From Pseudomaricurvus hydrocarbonicus (GTDB lineage: Bacteria > Pseudomonadota > Gammaproteobacteria > Pseudomonadales > Cellvibrionaceae): 64,000 bases of DNA. The stretch covers positions 62,001 through 126,000 of the forward strand of contig NZ_JAAONZ010000007.1 in the NCBI RefSeq assembly GCF_011602365.1, in the 5' to 3' direction. Numbering within the stretch: position 1 is the stretch's first letter; every line of letters starts with the position of its first letter. Shown piece after piece: positions 15,781-24,344 of the stretch. The notes under the pieces are model-generated. The model was given only the letters and a program-made list of their open reading frames with translations. It did not search any database and was not told where the DNA came from. A program made the position numbers and the translations under genes.

Positions 15781-17502
15781 ATGAATAACGAGCAGCGTCC
15801 GTCCTCACGGTGGCGGCAACAATTACAGACGGCAGTGGCGCCGCCCCGGGTAGTCAATACCGCTGGCGAGTGCCAGTGGCACGGTGAAACGCAGGTGGCG
15901 GTGGTGGGATATGGTGCCGCAGGTGCCAGTGCAGCCTTGCAGGCGGCTGAAGACGGGGCCCGGGTCACTGTGCTGGATCGGCTCAATGGCGGTGGTGCCA
16001 GCGCATTGAGTGGTGGGGTGGTGTACGCCGGCGGCGGTACCCGTTTTCAACAGCAGGCAGGTGAGCAGGACAGCGTCGAGAACATGTTGAACTACCTGCG
16101 GCAAGAAACCGCAGGTGTGGTGTCGGAAGAGACCCTCAGGCGCTTTTGCGAACACAGCGTAGAAAATATTGACTGGCTGCAGGCCCACGGGGTGCCTTTC
16201 AGTGGTACCGCTTACAACGACAAGGCGTCTTACCCGCCGGAAGGCTATTTTCTCTATTATTCTGGCAACGAAACCTGCATGCCGTATCGCCAGCAAGCGA
16301 CGCCGGCCAAGCGGGGACACCGCACCGCCGGTGAGGATTTTACCGGACGGGTGTTGTTTGCCAGTCTGCACCGTTCCGCCAGTATGCATGAACACATCGA
16401 CATTCAGCCACACTGTGAAGTACAGCGTTTGATTGTCGATCGCGACCATCGCCTTCTGGGGGTTGAATACCTGCAGGCGCCCACCCAGCCGCTGGTTCGC
16501 TGTTTGATGGCGCTCACCAATCGCTTTGCCAATCGTTTTGCGTTGTTTTCGCCGCAGCTGGGTGGGTTGATTCGCCGTTTGGTGCACCTGATGCGGCGGT
16601 GTGGACAGGTGCGATGCCTGCGGGTCACCCAGGGAATCATTCTCAGTACCGGTGGCTTTGTGTTTAACCGCCCGCTACTGGCTCAGGTGGCACCGGACTA
16701 TACGGTGCCACTGCCTTTGGGTGAAGAGTGCAATGGCTCCGGCATTGGTTTGGGGGTCAGCGCAGGCGGTGCCGTTGCACACCTGGAACGCATTTCCGCC
16801 TGGCGTTTTTTCTCACCACCTGCCGACATGCTGAAGGGGATGGTGGTGGATAAAACCGGCCAGCGCATCTGTAACGAAGATCTGTACGGTGCCACCACCG
16901 CGGATAAAGTGATGGCGACCGAGGGCAAGCGGGCCTACCTGATTATGGATCAGACGCTCATCGATCAGTGTAAACGGGCAGCCCGTCCCGGCAAACTTCC
17001 CTGGCACGCCTGGTTACCGGCGCGGCTGTTTTTGAATGCCTCATCGGTGAAAGCCCAATCCCCGGCTGCATTGGCTGAGGCGTGTGGCTTCGACGCCGAT
17101 GATTTGCAGCGCAGCCTGGAGACCTACAACGCCGGTGTGCACAGCGGTGAAGATCAATTCGGTAAAGCCGGCAAGTACATGCAGCCACTGGACCAGGGGC
17201 CGTTTTACGCCATCGACATTTCCATCAGTAATACCCGTGTGCCCTGTCATGCGATCACTTTAGGGGGATTGCGCGTTAACGAGGGTACCGGAGAGGTCCT
17301 GAATGACCGTGGCGAACCAATTTCAGGGTTGTATGCCGCCGGCCGCACTGCGGTGGGCATCTGTTCCAACTCGTACCTGAGCGGCCTGTCTCTGGCCGAC
17401 TGTGTGTTTTCCGGCCGGCGTGCCGGTGTGCATGCGGCAACCCGGAACACTTCGGGATCAAAGCAGCAGACGGAAACGCCAGAGGCCTCACTGGCCAGCT
17501 GA
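15781..17502 (+). CDS. FAD-dependent 3-ketosteroid dehydrogenase, Kst4D-like
   Basis: A 573-residue flavoprotein of the fumarate reductase/KstD superfamily. The FAD-binding fold is VAVVGYGAAGASAALQA, followed by GGGASALSGGVVYAGGG. The C-terminal active-site area reads GICSNSYLSGLSLADC, with Tyr532 and Ser534 as a Tyr-x-Ser pair; I recall that pair as marking 3-ketosteroid delta4-(5alpha)-dehydrogenases. The YPGxG motif of delta1-dehydrogenases is absent. It would introduce the C4-C5 double bond into 5alpha-3-ketosteroids. An arginine-rich insertion (about residues 245-280) is longer than in the second paralogue of this window. It diverges from the esterase-LuxR operon and shares its palindrome. 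Confidence 0.78.
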   Translation: MNNEQRPSSRWRQQLQTAVAPPRVVNTAGECQWHGETQVAVVGYGAAGASAALQAAEDGARVTVLDRLNGGGASALSGGVVYAGGGTRFQQQAGEQDSVENMLNYLRQETAGVVSEETLRRFCEHSVENIDWLQAHGVPFSGTAYNDKASYPPEGYFLYYSGNETCMPYRQQATPAKRGHRTAGEDFTGRVLFASLHRSASMHEHIDIQPHCEVQRLIVDRDHRLLGVEYLQAPTQPLVRCLMALTNRFANRFALFSPQLGGLIRRLVHLMRRCGQVRCLRVTQGIILSTGGFVFNRPLLAQVAPDYTVPLPLGEECNGSGIGLGVSAGGAVAHLERISAWRFFSPPADMLKGMVVDKTGQRICNEDLYGATTADKVMATEGKRAYLIMDQTLIDQCKRAARPGKLPWHAWLPARLFLNASSVKAQSPAALAEACGFDADDLQRSLETYNAGVHSGEDQFGKAGKYMQPLDQGPFYAIDISISNTRVPCHAITLGGLRVNEGTGEVLNDRGEPISGLYAAGRTAVGICSNSYLSGLSLADCVFSGRRAGVHAATRNTSGSKQQTETPEASLAS

Positions 17503-17557
17503 CGTCTCCGGGGCTGTCGTTTTCGGCATTGGCCGTCGCTGACGCTGTGCCGCGAGG

Positions 17558-18412
17558 TTATTGCGGCGTGGGTGTCAGCAGGTTGTGACGCATCGCTGAT
17601 AACTCCGCGTCGGTTAACCCCAGGCCCTCGCGCAAATAATTGTCGACGCCGCCGTAGCGTTGCTCGAGCGCGTTCAGGGCTGTTTGCAAAAACTCCGGGC
17701 GCGCTTCAAACAGTGCCGGGGCGGCCTGTTTAATGGGAGCGTAGGCGTCGGGGATGGCGGTCGGGTACTGGTTGGTCAACGCGTAATCGGCGAAGACGGT
17801 TGCTTCCGGCACGCCCAGTGCCAGCAACACCAGCGCGGCCCCAAAGCCGGTGCGATCCTTGCCGGCGGTGCAGTGGAACAGCATCGGCAATTCCTGCGGG
17901 CGCGCCAGTTGCTGAAACAGGGCCCGGTATTGATCGGTGTACTCCAGTGCGATGTTGCGATAGGCATCCACCATAAACTGGTGCCAGTCGACGCCATCAA
18001 TGCCTCTCTCTTTCATCAGCTCGCTGACTTGCATCAGGTTGGTCGCCGGGTTGCCGTTACAGGTTTCGATGCGCTCGACACTGGCGGGCAGTTGGCTGGG
18101 GTTGTGTTCGCGCTCGGTGGCGGTGCGGAAGTCACACACACTGCGTAGGCCGAGTTCGGTAATGCGTTGCTGATCCGTGTCGGTGAGACCACTCAATTGA
18201 CCGGAACGATACAGCAGGCCGTAGCGAACCTGGTGGCCGTCGACGGTGTGGTAGCCCCCCAGGTCGCGAAAGTTATTGGCCCCATGCAGCGCAATCACTC
18301 GCTCTTTGAGCGGACGGGTGTCAAGGGCGTCGTCACCGGGTTGGCTGTCATTGCATCCCAGGGTGAACAAGAGGGTACTGACTGCACCAGCCAGGAGAAG
18401 GTGTTTCTTCAT
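17558..18412 (-). CDS. Tyrosine-phosphatase-like lipoprotein
   Basis: A 284-residue protein with an N-terminal lipoprotein-like signal ending TLGC (Cys20), so it is probably exported and lipid-anchored. The phosphatase P-loop HCTAGKDRTGFGAAL gives the C-x5-R-T signature, and NFRDLGGY near the N-terminus is typical of the DSP/Y_phosphatase3 type group. It would dephosphorylate phosphotyrosine, phosphoinositide-like or other phosphate esters outside the cytoplasm. Start MKKHLLL is chosen because it begins the signal peptide; 38 codons upstream overlap a terminator. It is convergent with the Kst4D-like gene. Its purpose in a steroid island is unclear. Confidence 0.82.
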   Translation of the reverse strand: MKKHLLLAGAVSTLLFTLGCNDSQPGDDALDTRPLKERVIALHGANNFRDLGGYHTVDGHQVRYGLLYRSGQLSGLTDTDQQRITELGLRSVCDFRTATEREHNPSQLPASVERIETCNGNPATNLMQVSELMKERGIDGVDWHQFMVDAYRNIALEYTDQYRALFQQLARPQELPMLFHCTAGKDRTGFGAALVLLALGVPEATVFADYALTNQYPTAIPDAYAPIKQAAPALFEARPEFLQTALNALEQRYGGVDNYLREGLGLTDAELSAMRHNLLTPTPQ

Positions 18413-18438
18413 AACGGGTATCCACATATCGGAAATCC

Positions 18439-18477
18439 AAAAAAAAGCCCGCAGGTCAGTACGAACTGCAGGCAAGC
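18439..18477 (-). terminator. Terminator after SDR gene
   Basis: Read on the minus strand, GCCTGCAGT and an imperfect ACTGACCTGCGGGC partner form a hairpin followed by eight T. It lies just downstream of the SDR stop and upstream of the phosphatase lipoprotein start, separating the two transcripts. Confidence 0.6.
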
Positions 18478-18494
18478 AAGATTGAGGCATGGTT

Positions 18495-19289
18495 TCACAT
18501 ACGCTGGGAGGAAATGTTGCCGCCATCCACGACCAGCTCCGCGGCAGTCACATAGCTGGCTTCGTCGGACAGCAGGAAGCGCACAGCGCGGCCGATTTCG
18601 GCGGGTTCACCCAGGCGGTTCAATAAAATGCGCTGCTCGAACTGTCCCTGAGGCAGTGCCTCCACCACCGGTTGCAGCATTGGGGTCAGGATCTGACCGG
18701 GGGAGACGGCATTGATGCGGATGCCATCCTGGCCCAGGTCATCGGCGAGTGCGCGTATCAGCGACAGCATGCCGCCTTTGGAGGCGCTGTAAGCCGGATT
18801 GGCGGCGTTGCCCAGGGTGGCGTTGATGGAGGCAATCCCCACAATCGCCGACCCGCGTTGGGCTTTGAGGTCGGCGCGGATGGCTTGCACCACAAACGGC
18901 AGTGCCCGCAGGTTGACGCGCAGCACGGTTTCCCAGCTTTCCTCGGTTAATTGGTCCAGTGGCACCGGCAGGGATACGCCGGCGGCGTGAACCAGACCGC
19001 CAATACTGCCCAGCGCGGTGCGGCTGGCCTCGACCGCCGCCGCGATGCCGTCAGTGCGGGTCAGGTCAATGGCCAGCCCGCAGACGGGCGTGTCGTACCT
19101 GCCAGCCAGGTCGCGGGCAAGGGCAGTGGCTTTGTCGGCGTCCAAATCCCAGAGGGCGACCGGGCGACCAACGGCGACCAGGGCTTCCGCGCATGCCAGG
19201 CCAATGCCTGAGGCGCCACCTGTGACGATCACACCGCTGTGGGGCTGACCGGGGCTCGGAGTTAATGCTGAGGTTGTAGTTGTTGTCAT
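18495..19289 (-). CDS. SDR family oxidoreductase
   Basis: A 264-residue SDR with a threonine-rich N-terminal extension (MTTTTTSALTPSPGQPHS), then VTGGASGIGLA, HAAGVS in place of NNAG, GIASINATLG and the YSASK active site, ending LVVDGGN. The His-Ala-Ala-Gly variation is unusual but known in SDRs. It follows the TonB receptor gene by 78 bases on the same strand, with a hairpin terminator between, so some independence is likely. A strong terminator follows. Substrate unknown; one of six SDRs in the steroid region. Confidence 0.83.
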   Translation of the reverse strand: MTTTTTSALTPSPGQPHSGVIVTGGASGIGLACAEALVAVGRPVALWDLDADKATALARDLAGRYDTPVCGLAIDLTRTDGIAAAVEASRTALGSIGGLVHAAGVSLPVPLDQLTEESWETVLRVNLRALPFVVQAIRADLKAQRGSAIVGIASINATLGNAANPAYSASKGGMLSLIRALADDLGQDGIRINAVSPGQILTPMLQPVVEALPQGQFEQRILLNRLGEPAEIGRAVRFLLSDEASYVTAAELVVDGGNISSQRM

Positions 19290-19324
19290 GTTGGGTTCTC
19301 TGTGGGGAACGGTTTTCGGAATTG

Positions 19325-19350
19325 TAAAACCGCCGCCCGGGGGCGGCGGT
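19325..19350 (-). terminator. GC-rich terminator after TonB receptor
   Basis: Minus-strand ACCGCCGCC...GGCGGCGGT hairpin immediately followed by a short T-rich stretch. It sits 18 bases after the receptor stop. Confidence 0.75.
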
Positions 19351-19367
19351 CGCAGTTCTGATTAGAA

Positions 19368-21572
19368 TCAGTATTCGTAGATCAGATCCAGTCCGTAACT
19401 GCGCGGCTCGCCGTACACCGCCGACGGCACCACCAGTCCGAAGTGCGCGGTGTAGTACTCCTGGTCCTCCAGGTTTTTACCCCACAGGGCCAGGCGCAGG
19501 TTGCCACCGGCGAAGGCGACATCGGACAGACTCAGGCGGGCGTTGAGCAAACCGTAGTCATCGACGATGTATTTTTCATCGTCGACGCTGGAGGATGTGT
19601 ATTTTTCATCCTGCCAGGTGTAGCCGATGTGGGCGCTCAACTGGCCAAACGACAGCGCCGGGAAATCGTAATTCAGGTCCACGGTGTAACTGTGTTTGGG
19701 CGCGTTGGTAAAGCGGAAATTGTCGGCAATGTCGCTGCCGGTGGCATCCACAATTTCCTCGTAGTCGGCATCCAGGTAGCCGTAACTCAGGTTCAGGGTC
19801 AGGCCCTCTGTCAGCAGCGCGGTGACGTCCAGTTCCAGCCCCTGGACTTTACCCTCACCGGCGTTGAGCACGTCGGTTTTGGTCGGATCACCACCGTCGG
19901 AGCGCACATTAACTTGCAGGTCTTCATAATCGGAGGTGAACACCGCAGCGTTCAGCCGTACCCGGTTGTCCAGCAGCTCCGATTTGATGCCCAGCTCGTA
20001 GGAGCGCAGGTTTTCCGGATCAAAGCCCTGGTTGAAAAAGTCGATGCTGGAGGCCCGGGTATTAAACCCGCCGGTCTTGTAGCCATCCACCACCTTGGCG
20101 TAGAGGTTGATGTTGTCGGTAAGGTCATAGGCAACCACCAGCGACGGACTGACGTTGGTGAAGGTGTTGTCGCCGACGCCTTTGGGGTAATCGGTGACAG
20201 CGCCGCTCGACAGCGTGATGTCACGTTCTTCCAGGGTGGCAGAGCGTTTGTCCTGCGACCAGCGCAAGCCGGCGGTAATGCGCAGCCGATCAGCCAGGAC
20301 GTTGGGGGTCCAGGTGGCCTGGCTAAACGCCGCCAGCGCAGTGTTTTTAATGTCCGCCTCGCCGAATGAAACTTCGTCGCTCAGGGGTTTGCGGGTGTCG
20401 TCGTTGTCGACGCCTTCCTCATTGAAATAGTACAGGCCGACGATGTATTCGAGGCGACTGTCCCAGGCATCACCCAGCAACTGAATTTCCTGGCTCCACT
20501 GTTCCTGATCGGTGGTGTGGGTTGAGGTAAACAGTGGCAGCGGGGCATACAGACCGGCGTGATAATTCTGATTAGTGAAGCTGTCCAGCGCACGGTAAGC
20601 GCTGATGGACTTTAGGGTCAGGTGGTCATTGAGGTCGTAAGTGATGGTGAGGTTGTGGCCATCGGAGGTAATGTCATTGGGCTGCAGGTCCCGCACAAAC
20701 TCACCGGCGGCAGAGGGCGTCGGCGTGAATTGCGGGTGCAAGTCGACCCGGGCAATCAGCGCCGGGCTGTCATGGATGTTAGAGCGGTCGTAGCTGTAGC
20801 GCAGTTCCAGCTTGTCGGTGGGTTGCCACAGCAGGTCGGCGCGCCAGGCATCGCGGTCCTGATCGCCAAAGTGATCGACGTCGGTGCCCTGGTTGTTGAT
20901 AAAACCGTCTTTCTCCGTGTTGAGATAGCTGAGGCGGGCCGCCAGGTTGTCTCCCAGGGGGGCGTTCAACATGGTTTTGAGACGCTGGCTGTGGCGGTTG
21001 CCCAGCGACACTTCCTGCTTGAAACCCCATTCGCCGATTTCGGGTCTGGCGGTGATGAAGTTGATCGCACCGCCGGTGGCATTGCGACCATAAAGCGTGC
21101 CCTGCGGACCGCGCAGCACCTCGATACGCTCAATGTCGGCGACACTCATGGACAAGCCCTGGCTGCGAGCCACGTAGACCCCGTCCAGATAGACTGCAAC
21201 GCTGGGATCCTGAGTGATTTGATCGTCGTTGTTGCCCACCCCGCGCATGAACACCCGCGGCGTGGTGGCGCTGTTGGGGTGGGGGGTTAACTGCAGGTTG
21301 GGGACGTTGGCCTGCAGGTCATCGAGGGTTTGAATGCCTTTGTTTTCCAGATCTTGCGCGCCAAAGGCGGACAGCGAAATGGGGGTGTCCTGCAAGGACT
21401 CCTCACGCTTTTGCGCGGTGACCACCACCTCTTCCAGCATCAGGCCCGGGCTTTGGGTGCTGCCTTCGGCCCAGCTCAAAGGGGCTTGTGTCGCGACTAC
21501 CAACGCCAGTGCGGTTTTGCTGAAGCCACACGGCGTCAGCCTATGGCTCGGTTTTTTGATTCTGTGTTGCAT
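19368..21572 (-). CDS. TonB-dependent outer-membrane receptor
   Basis: A 734-residue TonB-dependent receptor. An N-terminal signal peptide ends near APLSWAEG. LEEVVVTAQKREESLQDTP carries the TonB-box-like start of the plug domain, followed by FMRGVGNNDDQ, YLDGVYVARS and VLRGPQGTLYGRNATGGAINF. The C-terminal barrel ends in a tyrosine-rich YGLDLIYEY with an aromatic final region. The start MQHRIKK is preceded by GAGAGG. It is divergent from a TetR gene, with a 20-base perfect palindrome between them, so it is probably TetR-controlled. The substrate is likely hydrophobic and steroid-like (inference from context). Confidence 0.93.
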   Translation of the reverse strand: MQHRIKKPSHRLTPCGFSKTALALVVATQAPLSWAEGSTQSPGLMLEEVVVTAQKREESLQDTPISLSAFGAQDLENKGIQTLDDLQANVPNLQLTPHPNSATTPRVFMRGVGNNDDQITQDPSVAVYLDGVYVARSQGLSMSVADIERIEVLRGPQGTLYGRNATGGAINFITARPEIGEWGFKQEVSLGNRHSQRLKTMLNAPLGDNLAARLSYLNTEKDGFINNQGTDVDHFGDQDRDAWRADLLWQPTDKLELRYSYDRSNIHDSPALIARVDLHPQFTPTPSAAGEFVRDLQPNDITSDGHNLTITYDLNDHLTLKSISAYRALDSFTNQNYHAGLYAPLPLFTSTHTTDQEQWSQEIQLLGDAWDSRLEYIVGLYYFNEEGVDNDDTRKPLSDEVSFGEADIKNTALAAFSQATWTPNVLADRLRITAGLRWSQDKRSATLEERDITLSSGAVTDYPKGVGDNTFTNVSPSLVVAYDLTDNINLYAKVVDGYKTGGFNTRASSIDFFNQGFDPENLRSYELGIKSELLDNRVRLNAAVFTSDYEDLQVNVRSDGGDPTKTDVLNAGEGKVQGLELDVTALLTEGLTLNLSYGYLDADYEEIVDATGSDIADNFRFTNAPKHSYTVDLNYDFPALSFGQLSAHIGYTWQDEKYTSSSVDDEKYIVDDYGLLNARLSLSDVAFAGGNLRLALWGKNLEDQEYYTAHFGLVVPSAVYGEPRSYGLDLIYEY

Positions 21573-21708
21573 ACTTACCTCTCTCCATCGGCCTGTTTCC
21601 AGTTGTGCCACTGGTCTTTAGACCTGTTGAACGGTTTGATTATTGTGGTGTGCTCAATTCCCTTCGCGGTACGGTCTGTATACGACTCGGAGTGGAATTA
21701 ATAATCAA

Positions 21709-21728
21709 TCTACCTGCGCGCAGGTAGA
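21709..21728. promoter_or_regulatory. Perfect 20-base palindrome, probable TetR operator
   Basis: CTACCTGCG directly followed by its reverse complement CGCAGGTAG, extended by one T/A pair on each side. It lies in the divergent region between the TonB receptor (19368-21572) and the TetR gene (21814), the classical position for a TetR operator controlling both. Confidence 0.75.
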
Positions 21729-21813
21729 ATTACAACAGTTTTTGACGCCAGTCATTGGACTGGGGCAGGCTTGCCCTTATGATTGAGTCATTTCAACGCA
21801 GGAATACGTCCAG

Positions 21814-22446
21814 ATGAACGATGCTTTGCCCATCAACCCCGCTCTGGCCAGCCGTGGGGAGCTAACCCGTGAGCGCATTCTGGATGCCGCGGAGCAGATT
21901 TTTGCCAACAAGGATTTTTCCGCTGCCCGGTTGGAGGATGTGGCCCAGGCGGTGGGTATTAAGCGGGCATCCATCGTCTACTACTTCAGTAACAAGCAGG
22001 AACTCTACGATGCAGTGGAAGGGCGCTTGTTCGCCGCTATGGTGGAGGCCACGGAGCAGCGTCTCAATGCAGACGCACCGGCTCTGCAGCAGGTGTTGAC
22101 GGTGCTCGATACCTGGCTGGACTTTATGGTCAAGCGACCCACCGCACCGCGCCTGATACTGCGCGACAGTGCCAATACTTATCCCAACGCCTCGGCGTCG
22201 GTGCGCATTTCCGGGGTGGCACTGAGTACCTGGGAATCCGTGATTCGCGCGGGGCAGGAAAAGGGCGAGTTGGTGGATGTCGAACCCATGTACCTGCTGC
22301 ATCTGCTTGGCGCGCCGGCGATTTATTTCGCCGCCACCAGCCAGCTGCTGGGGGAGAACCGCAACTTCGACCCGGCCGAACCGGAACACCTGCAGGCCTT
22401 CCGCTCCATGTTGCATCGCAGTGCTCGCGCGGTGCTGCAGCCCTGA
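21814..22446 (+). CDS. TetR family transcriptional regulator
   Basis: A 210-residue TetR repressor. The DNA-binding domain covers about residues 18-62: TRERILDAAEQIFANKDF, LEDVAQAVGIKRASIVYYFSN and KQELYDAV. The remaining helical part is the ligand domain, with no family-specific motif that I recognise. It is divergently placed from a TonB-dependent receptor, separated by a perfect palindrome, so the likely targets are the receptor and itself. It converges with an SDR gene, and a symmetrical terminator lies between. The inducer could be a steroid or an acyl-CoA, unknown from sequence. Confidence 0.9.
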   Translation: MNDALPINPALASRGELTRERILDAAEQIFANKDFSAARLEDVAQAVGIKRASIVYYFSNKQELYDAVEGRLFAAMVEATEQRLNADAPALQQVLTVLDTWLDFMVKRPTAPRLILRDSANTYPNASASVRISGVALSTWESVIRAGQEKGELVDVEPMYLLHLLGAPAIYFAATSQLLGENRNFDPAEPEHLQAFRSMLHRSARAVLQP

Positions 22447-22449
22447 ATG

Positions 22450-22472
22450 AAAGGGGCAAGCATGCCCCCTTT
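22450..22472. terminator. Bidirectional terminator
   Basis: AAAGGGGCA-AGCA-TGCCCC with an A-run before and a T-run after, located between the convergent TetR and SDR genes. Confidence 0.65.
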
Positions 22473-22546
22473 GGTTCGTGAATCACACAACAAACATTCT
22501 AAGTGCGTGCAAATGTATGCAACGCTTGGTTTGAGCGAATGGGTGT

Positions 22547-23344
22547 TTAGTTCTTGCGGGTCAATTTCTGGATGCCGACCGGGAACCAGCGTTTCAACCA
22601 GTCCACCAGCACCGCGTCGAGCCCGATGCGAATGCGCAAGTGATTTTTCTCGATGGCCTTCACAATCCGTCGCGCGGCATAGTCGGACGAGACGCCGATC
22701 TTCTGCACCATAGCGTGGGTTTTCTGCGCTACCTCTTTGCTGTCGGCGGTTTGCATGGTGGTGAGCAGGATGTCGGTCTTGACCGCACCGGGGTGCACAC
22801 TGGTGACGCCGATGTTGTGCGCGGCCAGTTCCCCCCAGATGGATTCGCTCAGCAGTTTCACCGCCGCCTTGGTGGCGCAGTAAGAGGCCTGCGAAGGCAG
22901 GCCGATAAACGCGGTCATGCTCGACAGGTTGACAATGTGACCTTCGCCGGCGGCTTTCAGGTGATCCAGAAAATAATGGCAGCCATAGAGCACGCCCCAC
23001 CAGTTGATGCCGACAATCTTTTCCCAGTCTTCCAGGGTGTGGTTGGAAAACTGTTTTTGAAAGGTAATGCCGGCGTTGTTGACCAGGATGTTGACCTTGC
23101 CATGTTGTGCCACCACCTGGTCGGGCAGGGCGGCCATTTGCTGCTTGTCGGATACGTCCACAATGTGGGTGCTGGTGTTGACGCCATACTGGCTCAATGC
23201 CTCTTGCGTACCCCGCAAGCCGGTCTCGCTGACATCCACCAGCGCCACATGGGCACCGCGGCGGGCCAGTTCGATGCATACCGCCCGGCCAATGCCGCCG
23301 CCGGCGCCAGTGACCACGGCCACTCGATCCTTAAACTCTTTCAT
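22547..23344 (-). CDS. SDR family oxidoreductase
   Basis: A 265-residue short-chain dehydrogenase: VVTGAGGGIGRA, NNAGITF, NLSSMTAFIG and a YCATK active site. After the fold there is a basic, hydrophobic tail (IRIGLDAVLVDWLKRWFP) of a kind seen in SDRs that associate with membranes or act on lipophilic substrates. The C-terminal part is longer than the classical DGG ending. Start MKEFKDRV is normal. A tandem 15-16 base repeat lies just upstream. It converges with the TetR gene and follows SurE by 66 bases on the same strand, so the SurE promoter could also serve it. Confidence 0.85.
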   Translation of the reverse strand: MKEFKDRVAVVTGAGGGIGRAVCIELARRGAHVALVDVSETGLRGTQEALSQYGVNTSTHIVDVSDKQQMAALPDQVVAQHGKVNILVNNAGITFQKQFSNHTLEDWEKIVGINWWGVLYGCHYFLDHLKAAGEGHIVNLSSMTAFIGLPSQASYCATKAAVKLLSESIWGELAAHNIGVTSVHPGAVKTDILLTTMQTADSKEVAQKTHAMVQKIGVSSDYAARRIVKAIEKNHLRIRIGLDAVLVDWLKRWFPVGIQKLTRKN

Positions 23345-23358
23345 AAATACAGATATCC

Positions 23359-23389
23359 GTTAACTAGTGTGTTGTTAACTACGTGTGTT
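23359..23389. repeat. Short tandem repeat before SDR
   Basis: GTTAACTAGTGTGTT is followed at once by GTTAACTACGTGTGTT, two near-identical units in the 66-base gap before the SDR start. Each holds the small palindrome GTTAAC. It may be a regulator site. Confidence 0.45.
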
Positions 23390-23410
23390 GTTTCAATGTT
23401 GAGGCCGCGA

Positions 23411-24277
23411 TCACGGCTGTTTGTTCAAGGACGGCACCAGGGACGCTGGCAAAAGGCCTTGCCAGTCCGGGGCGGTGTAATCACCGTCAATGGGGACAAT
23501 GGTGATAAAGCCCTGACGCAGACCGAAGGTGTCCTGCTCCAGTTCGCCGGTGGTCAGCGCAGCGGGCAAGGGGGTTTTTTGGTTGTAATACACCTTGATG
23601 TCGTGACCGTGGCGGTAGATGCCGGCGCCTCGTATCTGCGCTTGCGGCAGGGCCGGGTAATTGACGTTCAGTGCGATACCCCGCGGCAGCAGTGGCGCGT
23701 TGTCGGTTTGTGACTGTTGCAGTGCCGCCACCAGGGTCACCATAAACTCGGCGATCTGCTTGGCGTGTTGCAGATTGGCGGGCGCACTGGCCTCGGCCTT
23801 GGCATCGAGCAAATTGCTGCTGATGGCGATGGCGGGAATGGGTGCGCCCGCCATGTGCAGGGCCGCCACCGTGGCCCCGACGGTGCCGGAAAAGGACGAG
23901 AACACGCCGATGTTGGCGCCTTCATTAATGCCGGAGATGATCAGGTCCGGACGTTGCGGTAGCACTTTTGTTGCTCCCAGGATGGCCGCCGTGGCGGGCG
24001 AACCCTTGACCGCATAAACGCCTTCGGCGGGGTTGGTGATCGCGTCGGCGCTGTTGCGCAGGGCATCCAGTGTCAGGGCTGCCGACTGGCCACTCTGGTT
24101 GGCTTGCGGTGCGACAATGGTGACGTCATGGCCGGCCTCGGCCAACACCGATTGCAGGGTGCGCAGCCAGGGGTGCTGGTAGCCGTCGTCATTGGTAAGC
24201 ATGATGTTGAGCGCCAGCGCTGGATGGCTGACGAACAGGGTTAAAAACAACACAGAGATCAGTTTTCGCAGAGACAC
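23411..24277 (-). CDS. SurE-family nucleotidase with signal peptide
   Basis: A 288-residue SurE-like phosphatase. NIMLTNDDGYQHPW carries the metal-binding Asp-Asp pair, and ISGINEGANIG plus FSGTVGATVAAL are the remaining family blocks. A GTG start (24277) is chosen: it gives a clean signal peptide (SLRKLISVLFLTLFVSHPALA) and a GAGG site lies 8-9 bases upstream. Canonical SurE is cytoplasmic and hydrolyses nucleoside 5'/3'-monophosphates; an exported form is less usual and suggests periplasmic phosphate-ester cleavage. Together with the phosphatase lipoprotein it is the second exported phosphatase in this region. It sits between OYE and SDR genes on the same strand. Confidence 0.87.
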   Translation of the reverse strand: MSLRKLISVLFLTLFVSHPALALNIMLTNDDGYQHPWLRTLQSVLAEAGHDVTIVAPQANQSGQSAALTLDALRNSADAITNPAEGVYAVKGSPATAAILGATKVLPQRPDLIISGINEGANIGVFSSFSGTVGATVAALHMAGAPIPAIAISSNLLDAKAEASAPANLQHAKQIAEFMVTLVAALQQSQTDNAPLLPRGIALNVNYPALPQAQIRGAGIYRHGHDIKVYYNQKTPLPAALTTGELEQDTFGLRQGFITIVPIDGDYTAPDWQGLLPASLVPSLNKQP

Positions 24278-24344
24278 GGTTAATTCCTCAGGTAAAAGCC
24301 CCGGCACAAGGGGTATTCAGGGAGTGAAGCCAGCGGGGCTGGCT

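Noticed and set aside
22323-23279. 318-residue minus-strand frame overlapping the SDR at 22547-23344
   Set aside because: It is a shifted reading of a complete SDR gene, with low-complexity Arg/His/Gly-rich sequence and no domain.
22640-23713. 357-residue plus-strand frame across SDR and SurE
   Set aside because: Antisense to two well-supported genes, no ribosome site and no family motif.
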